Positions 17,928-27,549 are shown, counted from the stretch's first letter. The stretch: 64,000 nt of DNA from Pseudomonas marincola (GCF_900116605.1 NZ_FPBC01000001.1:372001-436000), one strand, 5' to 3'. Numbers and translations: made by a program. The notes: generated by a model not told the origin, from the letters alone.

Positions 17928-17929
17928 TA

Positions 17930-19615
17930 TTAATCCCGCTTATCAGGGTTGGCGGGCGCATCGTTCTCGGTTCCAACCGAGTTGGCGCCGTCAATCGCCT
18001 CACCCTGCGACAGCGTACCGGCGAGAGGCGTGCCTGCCGCTGGAATGCTCACTTGCGGTTCTGCCGAGCCGGGCTCTTCTGGCTCAGAGGAAGCGTCAGC
18101 TTGCTGTTCATCGGTCTCGCCAAGGGGAATGTCGGTGTAAAGATCCTGAATACTGGCGCTGTCTATCTGGGTGGTGCCAGCCGCCCAGACCTCGCTCACC
18201 TCAGGCTCTACAACGGCCAGATCCACGCTGGCCAAATGCACGTTACCGACATCGGTTGCCGCGCCGATAACCACCTCGGCGGCCGCAGCAGCCTCGGCTT
18301 CGAAGATCGCCGCAGCGGCTTCATCTGCTTCGCGCTGTGCGCAAATCTCTTCAGGCTCATCGCACATTTGCTCCTGCACGAAGTGCTCGTCGATACGCGG
18401 GTCGAGCGCGGCAACCAACGGCGAACTGGAGATGGCATCGGGCATGGCAATGTGGTGCAACGGCGCTTCCTGTACCTGATGATCGTTGGTGACGTTCTTG
18501 CACTTAACCCGCCAGAACAACAGCAGGCCACAGCCGACAAAGAATGCGTAAAGCATATTTGGGCCGTAGAAGCGCATTAGTACGCCTACCAGCAGCGGGC
18601 CAATCGCCGCTCCCAGGCCGAATGTCACCAGCAGCATTACGGTGAGCGAAACCCGACGCTCGTTCTCGACGTGATCGTTAGCAAACGCCACAGCCAACGG
18701 ATAAAGACAGAACAGCAACATGCTCACGGCAAAGCCGGCGGCAAACAGGCCCCAAATAGGTAACTGCGCAAAAATCGCCAACGGCAGCGCGGCGATAGCC
18801 AAAAGCCCCGAGCAGGTACGAATCAATTTAACCCGGTCAATCCGGTCCGAAAGCCAACCCAGCGGCCACTGAACGATAAGCCCGGCAAAAATACAGCAGC
18901 CCATGAACATACCGATTTGCTCGGTCGTGAGGCCATAGCGCGCGCCGTATAAAGGTGCGAGACCATAGAACGAGCCAATCATCAAACCGGCAACCGCAAT
19001 CGTCAGCAAAGACAGCGGCAAACGCTTAAGGAAGAAGCGCATCTCGATAGGCGCCGGATGCAGCGCGGCCGGGTGGAGTTTTTGCGTGAGCGCGACCGGC
19101 ACCAGACACAAGGCAAAACACAGAGCGATGATCATTAAGAGATCAGTGCCCAAACCGGGGTGCACGACCAGCACCAACTGACCAAAAATAAGCCCCATAT
19201 AGGAGGCGCCCATGTAACAGGCGAAAACCTGGCCACGCTGCTGGGTATCGGCCTGCTCATTGAGCCAGCTCTCGACCACCATGTACTGGCACATCATGCA
19301 CACACCCACCAGCAAACGCAGGGCGATCCATATCGGCAGGGAATCCGTCAGGCCGTGCACCAATACAGCTGCTGTCACCACGCCCGCGCAGGCAACATAG
19401 GCGCGGATATGCCCGACCCGGGCAATCAGGTGATGGCCAAGTTTGCCGCCCACCACCAGACCCAGATAGTTGGCCGCCATCAAGGCACCCACCCAAAAAC
19501 CATCGGCTGTTTCTGCAAGGCGCAAGCCCAAATACGTACTTAGCAAGCCCGAACCGAAAAGCATCAACAGACTGGCGAAATACAATGAACTAAACGACTT
19601 CAAAATCAGGGTCAT
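17930..19615 (-). CDS. MFS transporter (YcaD-like) with long acidic C-terminal tail
   Basis: 561 residues from the chosen ATG; an in-frame TTG at 19654 is possible, but AGGAG lies 12 bp before 19615. Residues about 1-385 have twelve predicted membrane segments of the major facilitator type, with GGKLGHHLIARVG and WLSDRIDRVKL between helices 2-3 and 8-9. The last about 175 residues are hydrophilic, dominated by Ala, Glu and Asp (AAAAIFEAEAAAAAEVVIGA, DEQQADASSEPEEPGSAEP). Such a tail is unusual and probably cytoplasmic. Substrate unknown. Confidence 0.8.
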   Translation of the reverse strand: MTLILKSFSSLYFASLLMLFGSGLLSTYLGLRLAETADGFWVGALMAANYLGLVVGGKLGHHLIARVGHIRAYVACAGVVTAAVLVHGLTDSLPIWIALRLLVGVCMMCQYMVVESWLNEQADTQQRGQVFACYMGASYMGLIFGQLVLVVHPGLGTDLLMIIALCFALCLVPVALTQKLHPAALHPAPIEMRFFLKRLPLSLLTIAVAGLMIGSFYGLAPLYGARYGLTTEQIGMFMGCCIFAGLIVQWPLGWLSDRIDRVKLIRTCSGLLAIAALPLAIFAQLPIWGLFAAGFAVSMLLFCLYPLAVAFANDHVENERRVSLTVMLLVTFGLGAAIGPLLVGVLMRFYGPNMLYAFFVGCGLLLFWRVKCKNVTNDHQVQEAPLHHIAMPDAISSSPLVAALDPRIDEHFVQEQMCDEPEEICAQREADEAAAAIFEAEAAAAAEVVIGAATDVGNVHLASVDLAVVEPEVSEVWAAGTTQIDSASIQDLYTDIPLGETDEQQADASSEPEEPGSAEPQVSIPAAGTPLAGTLSQGEAIDGANSVGTENDAPANPDKRD

Positions 19616-19812
19616 GGCCGCTGAAAAACTCCTAAGTAGCAGCTGCGCGAGCAACAGGGCTCAAACACAGAGATGGGCACGCATGTGCAGGCGATATGAG
19701 GATAGACGCAGCGTAAGGATGCGAGGTTACGTGAAAGCGCGCAGCCTAACGAATTAGCGGTTCAAACGCCGTATAAATCTGAAAAATCACCTCACAACAG
19801 GGATTCATCATG

Positions 19813-19849
19813 AAAAAAGCCAGTTGCAGAGTGTGCAACTGGCTTTTTT
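19813..19849 (-). terminator. Strong terminator after the glutamine-synthetase-family gene
   Basis: AAAAAAGCCAGTTGCA and TGCAACTGGCTTTTTT form a 16-bp perfect stem with a 5-nt loop. The A and T runs on both sides allow it to act on either strand. It lies 34 bp past the stop of the minus-strand gene at 19883. Confidence 0.9.
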
Positions 19850-19882
19850 GAAGCGGTCAGGTGACTGAACCAATGACGCTAA

Positions 19883-21226
19883 TCAGGCATGAGCCGCCAG
19901 TACGCGGCGCTCCCAAGGCGTGATCTCTTCAAAGAAGCTGGTCAGCTCCATGTTTTTGGTGGCGATGTAGCCTTCGACAAACTCGGCGCCAAAAGTTTCG
20001 ACAGCCAACTGACTATTCTGCAGGCGTTCAATAGCCGACTGCATATTGTTCGGCAGCTTCATCTCGCGCGGCACATCGAAGTCGCCCTGAATCGGCGGGG
20101 TCGGCTGCAACTCGCGCTCAAGACCGTGCAGGCCCGCCGCCAAGCTGGCAGCCAGCGCCAGATACGGGTTGGCGTCAGCACCGGCCAGACGGTTCTCGAC
20201 CCGTCGCGCAACCGGCGAACTTGCCGGAATACGCAAGCCTGCCGCGCGGTTGTCTTCCGACCAGCACGCATTGTTGGGCGATGCATAGGGGTGGAACAGG
20301 CGCTGATAGGAGTTCACGTGAGGCGCAAACAGCAAGGTGAAATCGGCCATCGCAGCCTGCTGGCCGCCAATAAAGTGATAGAACGCCGGTGTAGCCTCAC
20401 CATTAGCAGCGGTAAAGATATTCTTGCCGGTGCCCTGCTCGACCACGCTCTGGTGAATGTGCATCGAGCTGCCCGGCGTGTTGGCCAACGGCTTGGCCAT
20501 GCACACCACGGTCAGGCCGTGCTTGAGGGCAACCTCTTTAAGCAGGTGCTTGAACAGGAACGTCTGGTCGGCGAGCAGGAGCGGATCACCGTGCAGCAGG
20601 TTGATCTCGAACTGACTAACACCCATCTCATGCATAAAGGTGTCACGCGGCAGGCCTACCGCCTCCATGCATTTATACACTTCGCTGAAGAACGGTCGCA
20701 GGCCACTGTTCGAGCTGACGCTGAACGCGCTGCCGCCATCTTCACGGCGGCCATCAAGACCAACCGGCGGCTGAAACGGTTTTTGCGGATCCGGGTTGGC
20801 GGCAAAGATGAAAAACTCAAGCTCGGTAGCGACCACGGGCTGCCAGCCGTGCGCGGCATAACGCGCCACTATTTTCTTCAGCAGTCCACGGGTCGAAAGG
20901 CCTGAGCTGTTGCCATCAAACTCATCCGCATCACAGATGGCGAAGGCACGCGGCGTGTCACTCCAAGGCAGGCGATGAATTTGCCCGGCCACTGCATTGA
21001 GGGCCAGATCGCTGTCATCACTGCCATAAAACTTGGCTTCGGGGTATCCACCCATCATGCACTGCAGCAATACGCCGCGTGCCAATTGCAAACGACGGCC
21101 TTCGAGAAAGCCATCGGCGGTCATCACCTTCCCGCGCGGAACACCATTGAGGTCAGGGGTTACGCATTCAATTTCATCAACGCCGCGAAGTAGTTCTTCC
21201 AGTGCAGGGCGGCTAGCGGTGCTCAT
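19883..21226 (-). CDS. Glutamine synthetase family protein (gamma-glutamylpolyamine synthetase type)
   Basis: 447 residues. It has the GS-like grasp (LNGVPRGKVM near 25) and catalytic barrel: TELEFFIF, MGVSQFEINLLHGDPL, PGSSMHIHQSV, NRAAGLRIP and NRLAGADANPYLALAASLAAGL. Length and motifs fit the PuuA/PauA group, which ligates glutamate to putrescine or related amines in polyamine breakdown. The true ammonium-assimilating GlnA is about 468 residues with an adenylylation Tyr loop, not evident here. It is monocistronic, with its own terminator, so the amine partner cannot be inferred from neighbours. Confidence 0.85.
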   Translation of the reverse strand: MSTASRPALEELLRGVDEIECVTPDLNGVPRGKVMTADGFLEGRRLQLARGVLLQCMMGGYPEAKFYGSDDSDLALNAVAGQIHRLPWSDTPRAFAICDADEFDGNSSGLSTRGLLKKIVARYAAHGWQPVVATELEFFIFAANPDPQKPFQPPVGLDGRREDGGSAFSVSSNSGLRPFFSEVYKCMEAVGLPRDTFMHEMGVSQFEINLLHGDPLLLADQTFLFKHLLKEVALKHGLTVVCMAKPLANTPGSSMHIHQSVVEQGTGKNIFTAANGEATPAFYHFIGGQQAAMADFTLLFAPHVNSYQRLFHPYASPNNACWSEDNRAAGLRIPASSPVARRVENRLAGADANPYLALAASLAAGLHGLERELQPTPPIQGDFDVPREMKLPNNMQSAIERLQNSQLAVETFGAEFVEGYIATKNMELTSFFEEITPWERRVLAAHA

Positions 21227-21569
21227 GTTTTCTTATCCTTATTTGCGCGAAAAACGGGGGTTTAGAGACTGCGCGTACAAAATACGCACCAGCTGTTCAA
21301 GATATCAAGCACATACACCGTACTTTTGCGGGTTGTGTGCGCTGCGAGATCAATTTCATCAATTAATTCGATATTTAAAACCTATCTTAAAAATCCCACA
21401 AGCGCTTAAAAAAACGCCTCAAAAAACCCATAGAAGGCCGCGCTAGAGCGGCCATAACCAACTATTAAAAACATTGATAATTACCATGCTCACTCGTGTC
21501 TTCTTGATCAAATTCTTTTAAGTGAAACTAAACCCATCAACTTACATCGCCCCCACGAGGAGCAACACA
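21227..21569. other. A+T-rich divergent intergenic region (343 bp)
   Basis: It holds the leaders of two divergent genes: the glutamine-synthetase-family gene (minus) and the 13-residue-repeat gene (plus). An RBS-like AAGGAT precedes the former. At 21436-21453 a perfect 6-bp inverted repeat GGCCGC/GCGGCC stands out in otherwise A+T-rich sequence. No clear -35/-10 pair or known operator could be fixed by eye. Confidence 0.5.
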
Positions 21570-22304
21570 ATGAAAAAGCAAATCCTAGCTAGCGTGATCC
21601 TGGCCACCCTTACCACCAGCGCTTTTGCCTTGCCACTGACTACCCCAACAGTGGACTCCGCCACCATCAGCATCGCGGCTGACGGCGCAGACCATGTTGG
21701 CGTCAACCGTGTTGCCGAAGACGGTTTCGACCGCACCAGCATTAACCGTATTGCCGAAGATGGCTTTGATCGTACCGGCGCTAACCGCGTAGCCGAAGAC
21801 GGTTTTGACCGCACCGGCGTCAATCGCGTCGCTGAAGATGGCTTCGACCGTACCGGCGCTAACCGCGTAGCCGAAGATGGTTTTGACCGCACTGGCGCTA
21901 ATCGCGTCGCTGAAGATGGCTTCGACCGCACCGGCGCTAACCGCGTTGCCGAAGATGGTTTTGACCGCACTGGCGCTAATCGCGTCGCTGAAGATGGCTT
22001 CGACCGCACCGGCGCTAACCGCGTTGCTGAAGACGGCTTTGACCGCACTGGCGCCAACCGCGTAGCCGAAGACGGTTTCGACCGCACTAGCGTGAACCGC
22101 GTTGCTGAAGATGGTTTCGACCGCACTGGCGCTAACCGCGTAGCTGAAGACGGTTTCGACCGCACTGGCGCTAACCGCGTAGCCGAAGACGGCTTTGACC
22201 GTACCGGCGTCAACCGCGTTGCCGAAGACGGTTTCGACCGCACTGGCGTTAACCGCGTTGCCGAAGACGGTTTCGACCGTACCGGCGCTAACCGCATCAG
22301 CTAA
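21570..22304 (+). CDS. Secreted protein made of tandem 13-residue repeats, function unknown
   Basis: 244 residues from the ATG with a GAGGAG site 7 bp upstream. Residues 1-20 are a typical Sec signal peptide (Lys-Lys, hydrophobic core, ending SAFA). A linker with one degenerate unit (about 35-47) follows. Fifteen complete units of consensus VAEDGFDRTGANR then fill residues 48-242 and the protein ends IS. Substitutions occur only at the first residue (V/I) and in the TGANR part (TSINR, TGVNR, TSVNR). Codons differ between units at silent positions, so the repeat is under protein-level constraint. No hydrophobic anchor or lipobox is seen. I do not recognise a characterised homologue. Confidence 0.85.
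   Translation: MKKQILASVILATLTTSAFALPLTTPTVDSATISIAADGADHVGVNRVAEDGFDRTSINRIAEDGFDRTGANRVAEDGFDRTGVNRVAEDGFDRTGANRVAEDGFDRTGANRVAEDGFDRTGANRVAEDGFDRTGANRVAEDGFDRTGANRVAEDGFDRTGANRVAEDGFDRTSVNRVAEDGFDRTGANRVAEDGFDRTGANRVAEDGFDRTGVNRVAEDGFDRTGVNRVAEDGFDRTGANRIS
21673..22298 (+). repeat. 39-bp coding tandem repeat, about 16 units
   Basis: One degenerate and fifteen full 39-bp units encoding the 13-residue repeat. Units are highly similar but carry scattered third-position differences (GTAGCC, GTTGCC, GTCGCT for Val-Ala; GATGGC, GACGGT for Asp-Gly). Runs of adjacent near-identical units around 21840-22020 suggest local expansion by slippage or unequal exchange. Confidence 0.9.
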
Positions 22305-22353
22305 GCAGTACCCAGGCTCCTCGCCATTACCCAGGCGTGCTGTTAGCCAGATT

Positions 22354-22382
22354 AAAAAGGCGCCCTACCCGGCGCCTTTTTT
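22354..22382 (+). terminator. Terminator of the repeat-protein gene
   Basis: AAAAAGGCGCC and GGCGCCTTTTTT form a strong stem with a 6-nt loop, followed by T residues on the plus strand. It lies 50 bp after the stop codon, making the repeat gene a single-gene transcript. Confidence 0.88.
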
Positions 22383-22506
22383 ACGTCTGCATGAATCTGC
22401 TTTTAACCCTTAGCGATTACCTTGAATGGCCTCACGATAACGGTCTGGCTTGCATATACGCCAAAATGACTTAATAAATGAAGTGTCCCCACTCAAGGTG
22501 AACACC

Positions 22507-22731
22507 ATGACTTTTGTCGCACAGTTTTCCGAAGAGCAATTGCCGCTCGAGCGCATGCAGGAACAAGAAGTGTGTTTCGAGTGTGGCGGCAAGCTGTCCA
22601 ACAGCGCCGTTTACTACAACGGGTTCGCCAATCATCACCATCAAAAATCGATCCTGCTCCACCCCGGTTGCGCGGCGGTGATGGGCCAGCGACTGATAAC
22701 CGATGGCTACCCCAATCGCCGCAAAAGCTGA
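22507..22731 (+). CDS. Small hypothetical protein with CxxC motif
   Basis: 74 residues. The ATG at 22507 is chosen because AAGGTG lies 7-8 bp upstream; upstream in-frame starts lack this. It has CFECGGKLSNSAVYYNG and, later, a His-rich NHHHQKS followed by HPGCAAVMGQRL. Cys at about 18, 21 and 49 with nearby His could bind a metal. No signal peptide or membrane segment. It stands alone, convergent with relA. Function unknown. Confidence 0.65.
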   Translation: MTFVAQFSEEQLPLERMQEQEVCFECGGKLSNSAVYYNGFANHHHQKSILLHPGCAAVMGQRLITDGYPNRRKS

Positions 22732-22815
22732 TTGAGTAACACCGCTAAAAGCGTTGCCGGAACGGATTGCACAAGCGCCCCGTCCCGACAGTTCGGTCCG
22801 ACAGTTCAGTCGAAG

Positions 22816-25059
22816 TTATGAGACCGAGCGCAGGCGTCGTGCTTCAATGATATTCGGCAACTGCGAGATGCGCCCAAGCAAGCGACCCAAGGCATCCAAC
22901 CCCGGAATCTCGACGGTAATCGACATGGTCGCGGTGTTGTCGTTTTTGTTGGACTGGGTGTTAACCGCCAACACATTGAGCTTCTCGTTGAGCAGAATCT
23001 GCGTGACGTCACGCAGCAACCCCGAGCGGTCGTATGCCTTGATGACCACATCCACCGGATAGGTTTGTACCGGCACCGGGCCCCATGTCACCTGAATGAT
23101 CCGCTCCGGCTCGCGCCCGGCCAGTTGCAGCACCGAGGCACAGTCCTGACGGTGGATACTGACGCCACGCCCCTGAGTGATGTAGCCCACAATCGGATCG
23201 CCCGGCAATGGCTGACAGCATCCCGCCATCTGTGTAAGCAGGTTGCCGACGCCCTGAATCTGAATATCGCCGCGTTTGCCCGGCTTGAAGCCCAGCGCTT
23301 TACGTGGAATAAGCTCCAGTTGCTCGCTGCGCTCCGGCTCGACCATCTGCTGGGCAAGGTGCATCACATGCACCACGCGCACATCACCTGCCCCGAGTGA
23401 TGCGAACAGGTCTTCGGCGGTCTTCAGATTGGCTTTCTCAGCCAACTTCTCAAAGTCGACAGAGGGCAAGCCCAGCCGGCCCAACTCACGCTCAAGCATG
23501 GCTTTACCCGCCGCCACGTTCTGGTCGCGGTCCTGCATCTTGAACCAGTGAACGATCTTCGCCCGCGCCCGTGACGTGGTCACATAGCCGAGGTTGGAGT
23601 TCAACCAGTCACGGCTTGGCGTGCCATGCTTGCTGGTGATGATTTCGACTTGCTCGCCGGTCTGCAGGCTGTAAGTGAGCGGCACAATGCGCCCGTTGAT
23701 CTTTGCGCCCCGGCAGTTATGGCCAATCTCGGTGTGCACCCGATAAGCGAAGTCCAGCGGCGTGGCGCCTTTGGGCAAATCGATTGCGTGGCCATCCGGG
23801 GTGAATACATACACCCGGTCGGGTTCGATATCCACGCGCAACTGCTCAGCCAACCCGCCGATATCACCCAGTTCTTCATGCCACTCGAGCACCTGACGCA
23901 GCCAAGAGATTTTCTCTTCGTAATGGTTGGAGCTCGAGTTGACGTCGGTGCCCTTGTAGCGCCAGTGCGCACAAACACCCAGCTCAGCCTCTTCGTGCAT
24001 GGCGTGGGTACGAATCTGTACCTCCAGCACCTTGCCTTCCGGGCCAAGCACGGCGGTGTGCAGCGAGCGGTAACCGTTCTCTTTGGGGTTGGCGATGTAG
24101 TCGTCAAACTCCTTGGGAATGTGCCGCCACAGGGTGTGCACGATACCCAGCGCGGTGTAGCAATCGCGCACGGCGGGCACCAGCACACGAACTGCACGGA
24201 CATCGTATATCTGACTGAACTGCAGGCCTTTGCGCTGCATCTTCCGCCAGATGGAATAGATATGCTTGGCACGCCCGCTGATATCGGCCTCGATGCCGGT
24301 ATCGGTCAACTCCGAGCGCAGCTGGCTCATGACCTCGTTAATGTAATGCTCGCGGTCGAGGCGGCGCTCATGCAGCAGAGTTGCGATCTGCTTGTACTGT
24401 TCCGGCTCAAGGTAGCGGAACGACAAGTCCTCCAGTTCCCACTTGATATGGCCGATGCCGAGGCGGTGCGCGAGCGGCGCATAGATGTCGAACACTTCAC
24501 GGGCAACACGCTGGCGCTTCTCGTCGTCAGCTTGCTTGACGGCGCGAATGGCGCAGGTGCGTTCGGCCAGTTTGATCAGTGCCACGCGCACATCATCGAC
24601 CATTGCGATGAGCATTTTGCGCAGGTTCTCGACCTGAGCCTGCGAGCCCAGAACCAATGAATCACGCGGGTTCATACTGGCGCTGATGGCGGCCATGCGC
24701 AGCACGCCGTCGATCAGTTTGGAAACCACCGGCCCGAAACGCTGATGAACATCGGCCAGGCTGAAAGTGCCCTCGCGAACACCCCGGTAGATGAGTGCAG
24801 CGACCAGGGAGTCCTGATCTAGGCGCAGGTCGGCGAGAATTTCGGCAATCTCCAGCCCCACGCGGAAACTCGACGCGCCCTCGGCCCAGAGATTCTGCGC
24901 CGCGTTGGCTTGCTGTTCAGCTTCGCGAGCAAACACGCAGGCCTCACGCAAAGCATTGCGGTCAAGTGCCGGATCAACGCTCAGCACGTGATCCAGCCAG
25001 GCCTCAAGGTTGATGCTGCCGTCTTCGTTGATCGGCTGATGCGCTCTCACTTGAACCAT
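22816..25059 (-). CDS. relA: RelA, ribosome-associated (p)ppGpp synthetase
   Basis: 747 residues from MVQVRAHQP, where GGAAGG precedes the ATG. Domains in order: a degenerate HD hydrolase region (about 60-200) in which the catalytic His-Asp is replaced around ALIYRGVREG; the synthetase (about 245-400) with EFDDYIANPKENGYRSLHT, whose ExDD acidic form marks monofunctional RelA; TGS (about 410-475, VFTPDGHAIDLPKGATPLDFAY); the zinc-finger/RIS region with CCQPLPGD; and a C-terminal ACT domain. It senses uncharged tRNA on stalled ribosomes. It follows rlmD and cysM on the same strand. Confidence 0.97.
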   Translation of the reverse strand: MVQVRAHQPINEDGSINLEAWLDHVLSVDPALDRNALREACVFAREAEQQANAAQNLWAEGASSFRVGLEIAEILADLRLDQDSLVAALIYRGVREGTFSLADVHQRFGPVVSKLIDGVLRMAAISASMNPRDSLVLGSQAQVENLRKMLIAMVDDVRVALIKLAERTCAIRAVKQADDEKRQRVAREVFDIYAPLAHRLGIGHIKWELEDLSFRYLEPEQYKQIATLLHERRLDREHYINEVMSQLRSELTDTGIEADISGRAKHIYSIWRKMQRKGLQFSQIYDVRAVRVLVPAVRDCYTALGIVHTLWRHIPKEFDDYIANPKENGYRSLHTAVLGPEGKVLEVQIRTHAMHEEAELGVCAHWRYKGTDVNSSSNHYEEKISWLRQVLEWHEELGDIGGLAEQLRVDIEPDRVYVFTPDGHAIDLPKGATPLDFAYRVHTEIGHNCRGAKINGRIVPLTYSLQTGEQVEIITSKHGTPSRDWLNSNLGYVTTSRARAKIVHWFKMQDRDQNVAAGKAMLERELGRLGLPSVDFEKLAEKANLKTAEDLFASLGAGDVRVVHVMHLAQQMVEPERSEQLELIPRKALGFKPGKRGDIQIQGVGNLLTQMAGCCQPLPGDPIVGYITQGRGVSIHRQDCASVLQLAGREPERIIQVTWGPVPVQTYPVDVVIKAYDRSGLLRDVTQILLNEKLNVLAVNTQSNKNDNTATMSITVEIPGLDALGRLLGRISQLPNIIEARRLRSVS

Positions 25060-25288
25060 GTCACTTACCTTCCCTACGGTGTACATCTGTTACACCGAGT
25101 CATACCCAGCCTTCTTCGGGCCGGTGGTTAAACCACGTCAGACGGATCCTTCACGTCCGTGAACGTCATAAGCTGTGATCAATCAATATAGGCCCTTGCA
25201 AGGCCAGCGCAATCACAAAACGGCCACAACTTATAACTGTATTTACCGCACTTACCGGGTTTAATCGCTGCTCAATCCACAACAGCGC

Positions 25289-26644
25289 TTAACCCTTTAC
25301 AAATAACGCCATCGCCTCGACATGCGCCGTTTGCGGGAACATGTCGAGAATGCCGGCACGCTCCAGTCGATAGCCCTGCGCCTGCAACTCAAGGCTGTCG
25401 CGGGCCAGCGTCGTCGGGTTGCACGACACATAAACCACCCGCTGCGCACCCAGACTCGCCATCTGCTTGACCACCTGATACGCGCCATCACGCGGCGGAT
25501 CGAGCAGCACGGCAGCAAAACCACCGGAGGCCCAATCAGCCGCTGCCAATGGCTCGGACAAATCCGCGCAATGCACCTCAACGTTTTCCAACTGATTGCT
25601 GCGGGCATTCTCGCGAGCCCGCTCAACCATGCCTTCAACGCCTTCAACCGCCACAACCTGATCGGCGAAACGCGCCAACGGCAAGGCAAAATTACCCAGA
25701 CCGCAGTACAGATCCAGCACCCGCTCACCGGCTTTAGGCGCGAGCCAGGCTAATGCCTGAGCGACCATTGCCTGATTCACCTGTTCATTGACCTGAACAA
25801 AGTCACCTGGCCGATAGGCGAGTTCGACATTCCACTCGGACAATGCAAACGCCAATTGGTGCTCAGGATTTAACGGCGCCGGATCACCCGCGCCTTGCAA
25901 CCAGAGCTGCGCATCGTGAGCGGCGCAAAAATCCTGCAACCGCGCCGTGTCGGCATCGCTTAACGCCTGGGTGTGGCGCACCAGAACCGCGCAGGCGGTG
26001 CCACTGAATAACTCGACATGACCAATCGACTGCGGCTTTTCAAGGGCCGACAGCGTCTCGGGCAGCGCACGCAAAATTGGCTGCAAGGGCTGTACCAGTA
26101 CCGGACAGTCGTCTATCGAAATGATGTCCTGACTGGAAGCCGCGCGAAAACCCACACTCAACTGACGACTTTTACTGTCCATGCGCACGGCAATCCGGCA
26201 GCGCCGGCGATAGCCAAACTCGGCGCCAGACAACGGCTCGGCCCACGTTTGCGGTGCGAGGCCTTCAGCCAGGCGACTGAATTGCTCGGCCAACAGGCGC
26301 TGCTTGAGCGCCAACTGATCGGCGTGGCTCATGTGCTGCACGCTGCAACCGCCGCAGGTTTTAGCGTACTGACACGGCTCGTCGCGGCGCTCGGCACTGG
26401 CCTGCAACACCCGCTCGGTACGCGCCTCGACGACCTGACTGCGCGCGCCGACAACCCGCGCCTCAACCTGTTCGCCAGGCAACGCGCCGGAAACAAACCA
26501 AGTGCGGCCCTCGATAAAGGCAATGCCACGGCCATCGTTGGCCAGCCGCTCAACCGCCAGCTTCTGCTTTTTGCCCACAGGGACTTGTGGCGCACGCGTG
26601 CCGCCGCTCGGCTGGAAGCGCAGGCCCGAGGTTTTCTTGGCCAT
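25289..26644 (-). CDS. rlmD: RlmD, 23S rRNA (uracil-1939-C5) methyltransferase
   Basis: 451 residues. N-terminal TRAM domain (about 20-80; [29 protein letters not shown]) and a Cys cluster [15 protein letters not shown] for a [4Fe-4S] centre. The SAM-dependent methyltransferase domain has [25 protein letters not shown] and the catalytic [12 protein letters not shown]. Its start overlaps the cysM stop as TGATG, so it is translationally coupled. RelA is the next gene, as in P. aeruginosa (order cysM-rlmD-relA). Confidence 0.95.
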   Translation of the reverse strand: MAKKTSGLRFQPSGGTRAPQVPVGKKQKLAVERLANDGRGIAFIEGRTWFVSGALPGEQVEARVVGARSQVVEARTERVLQASAERRDEPCQYAKTCGGCSVQHMSHADQLALKQRLLAEQFSRLAEGLAPQTWAEPLSGAEFGYRRRCRIAVRMDSKSRQLSVGFRAASSQDIISIDDCPVLVQPLQPILRALPETLSALEKPQSIGHVELFSGTACAVLVRHTQALSDADTARLQDFCAAHDAQLWLQGAGDPAPLNPEHQLAFALSEWNVELAYRPGDFVQVNEQVNQAMVAQALAWLAPKAGERVLDLYCGLGNFALPLARFADQVVAVEGVEGMVERARENARSNQLENVEVHCADLSEPLAAADWASGGFAAVLLDPPRDGAYQVVKQMASLGAQRVVYVSCNPTTLARDSLELQAQGYRLERAGILDMFPQTAHVEAMALFVKG

Positions 26645-27549
26645 CAGGCGTGCGGCGTGTCGTACACGCCCGTCGAAAGATAACGGTCGCCACGGTCACA
26701 GATAATCGCCACCATCACCGCGTTTTCTACCTGCTTCGACAACTCCAGCATCGCGGCTACGGCGCCACCGGACGAGACGCCACAGAAAATACCTTCTTCA
26801 CGGGCCAAGCGGCGCATGACGTTCTCGGCTTCGAGCTGGGTCATGTCGACAATTTGATCAACCCGCTCAGACTGGAAAATCTTCGGCAGGTATTCTTCCG
26901 GCCAGCGGCGGATGCCCGGAATGGCGGAGCCTTCCTGCGGCTGCAAGCCAATAATCTGCACGTTGGGGTTTTGCTCTTTGAGGTAATGCGAAACCCCCAT
27001 GATCGTGCCGGTGGTGCCCATCGAGCTGATGAAATGCGTCACCTGCCCCTGGGTTTGCCGCCAGATTTCCGGGCCGGTGCCGGTGTAATGCGCTTGTGGG
27101 TTATCGGTGTTGCCGAACTGGTCGAGCACCTTGCCACGGCCGCCGCGCTGCAGGCTTTCAGCCAGATCCCGCGCACCTTCCATACCGTCTTCGCGCGATA
27201 CCAGAATCAGCTCGGCGCCATAGGCCGTCATGGCCGCCTTGCGCTCGGCTGTCGAGTTGTCCGGCATGATCAGGATCATCTTGTAACCCTTGATCGCCGC
27301 CGCCATCGCCAGCGCAATACCGGTGTTACCGGAGGTCGCCTCAATCAGCGTATCGCCCGGCTGAATATCGCCGCGCAACTCCGCTCGGGTAATCATTGAA
27401 AGCGCCGGACGGTCTTTTACCGAGCCCGCCGGGTTATTGCCTTCAAGCTTGACCAGCAACGTATTGGAGGTTTCCCCTGGCAAGCGCTGCAAGCGCACCA
27501 GCGGGGTCTCACCGATACAATCGGCGATAGTCGGAAACTGCAAAGTCAT
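26644..27549 (-). CDS. cysM: CysM, cysteine synthase B
   Basis: 301 residues. PLP fold-type II enzyme making L-cysteine from O-acetylserine and sulfide or thiosulfate. [13 protein letters not shown] holds the PLP lysine, [16 protein letters not shown] the substrate loop, [15 protein letters not shown] the phosphate-binding loop, and [11 protein letters not shown] the C-terminal PLP contact. The short length and [14 protein letters not shown] sequence favour CysM over CysK. First gene of cysM-rlmD-relA, divergent from gacS. Confidence 0.95.
   Translation of the reverse strand: MTLQFPTIADCIGETPLVRLQRLPGETSNTLLVKLEGNNPAGSVKDRPALSMITRAELRGDIQPGDTLIEATSGNTGIALAMAAAIKGYKMILIMPDNSTAERKAAMTAYGAELILVSREDGMEGARDLAESLQRGGRGKVLDQFGNTDNPQAHYTGTGPEIWRQTQGQVTHFISSMGTTGTIMGVSHYLKEQNPNVQIIGLQPQEGSAIPGIRRWPEEYLPKIFQSERVDQIVDMTQLEAENVMRRLAREEGIFCGVSSGGAVAAMLELSKQVENAVMVAIICDRGDRYLSTGVYDTPHA

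Noticed and set aside
21673..22298. Regular 39-bp repeats suggested a CRISPR array
   Set aside because: There are no unique spacers: the repeats are contiguous, in frame inside an open reading frame with signal peptide and ribosome site, and no cas genes are near.
25289..27549. Possible operon of cysM-rlmD-relA as a novel sulfur/stringent link
   Set aside because: The order is the usual one in Pseudomonas, so the co-location is not a new observation.
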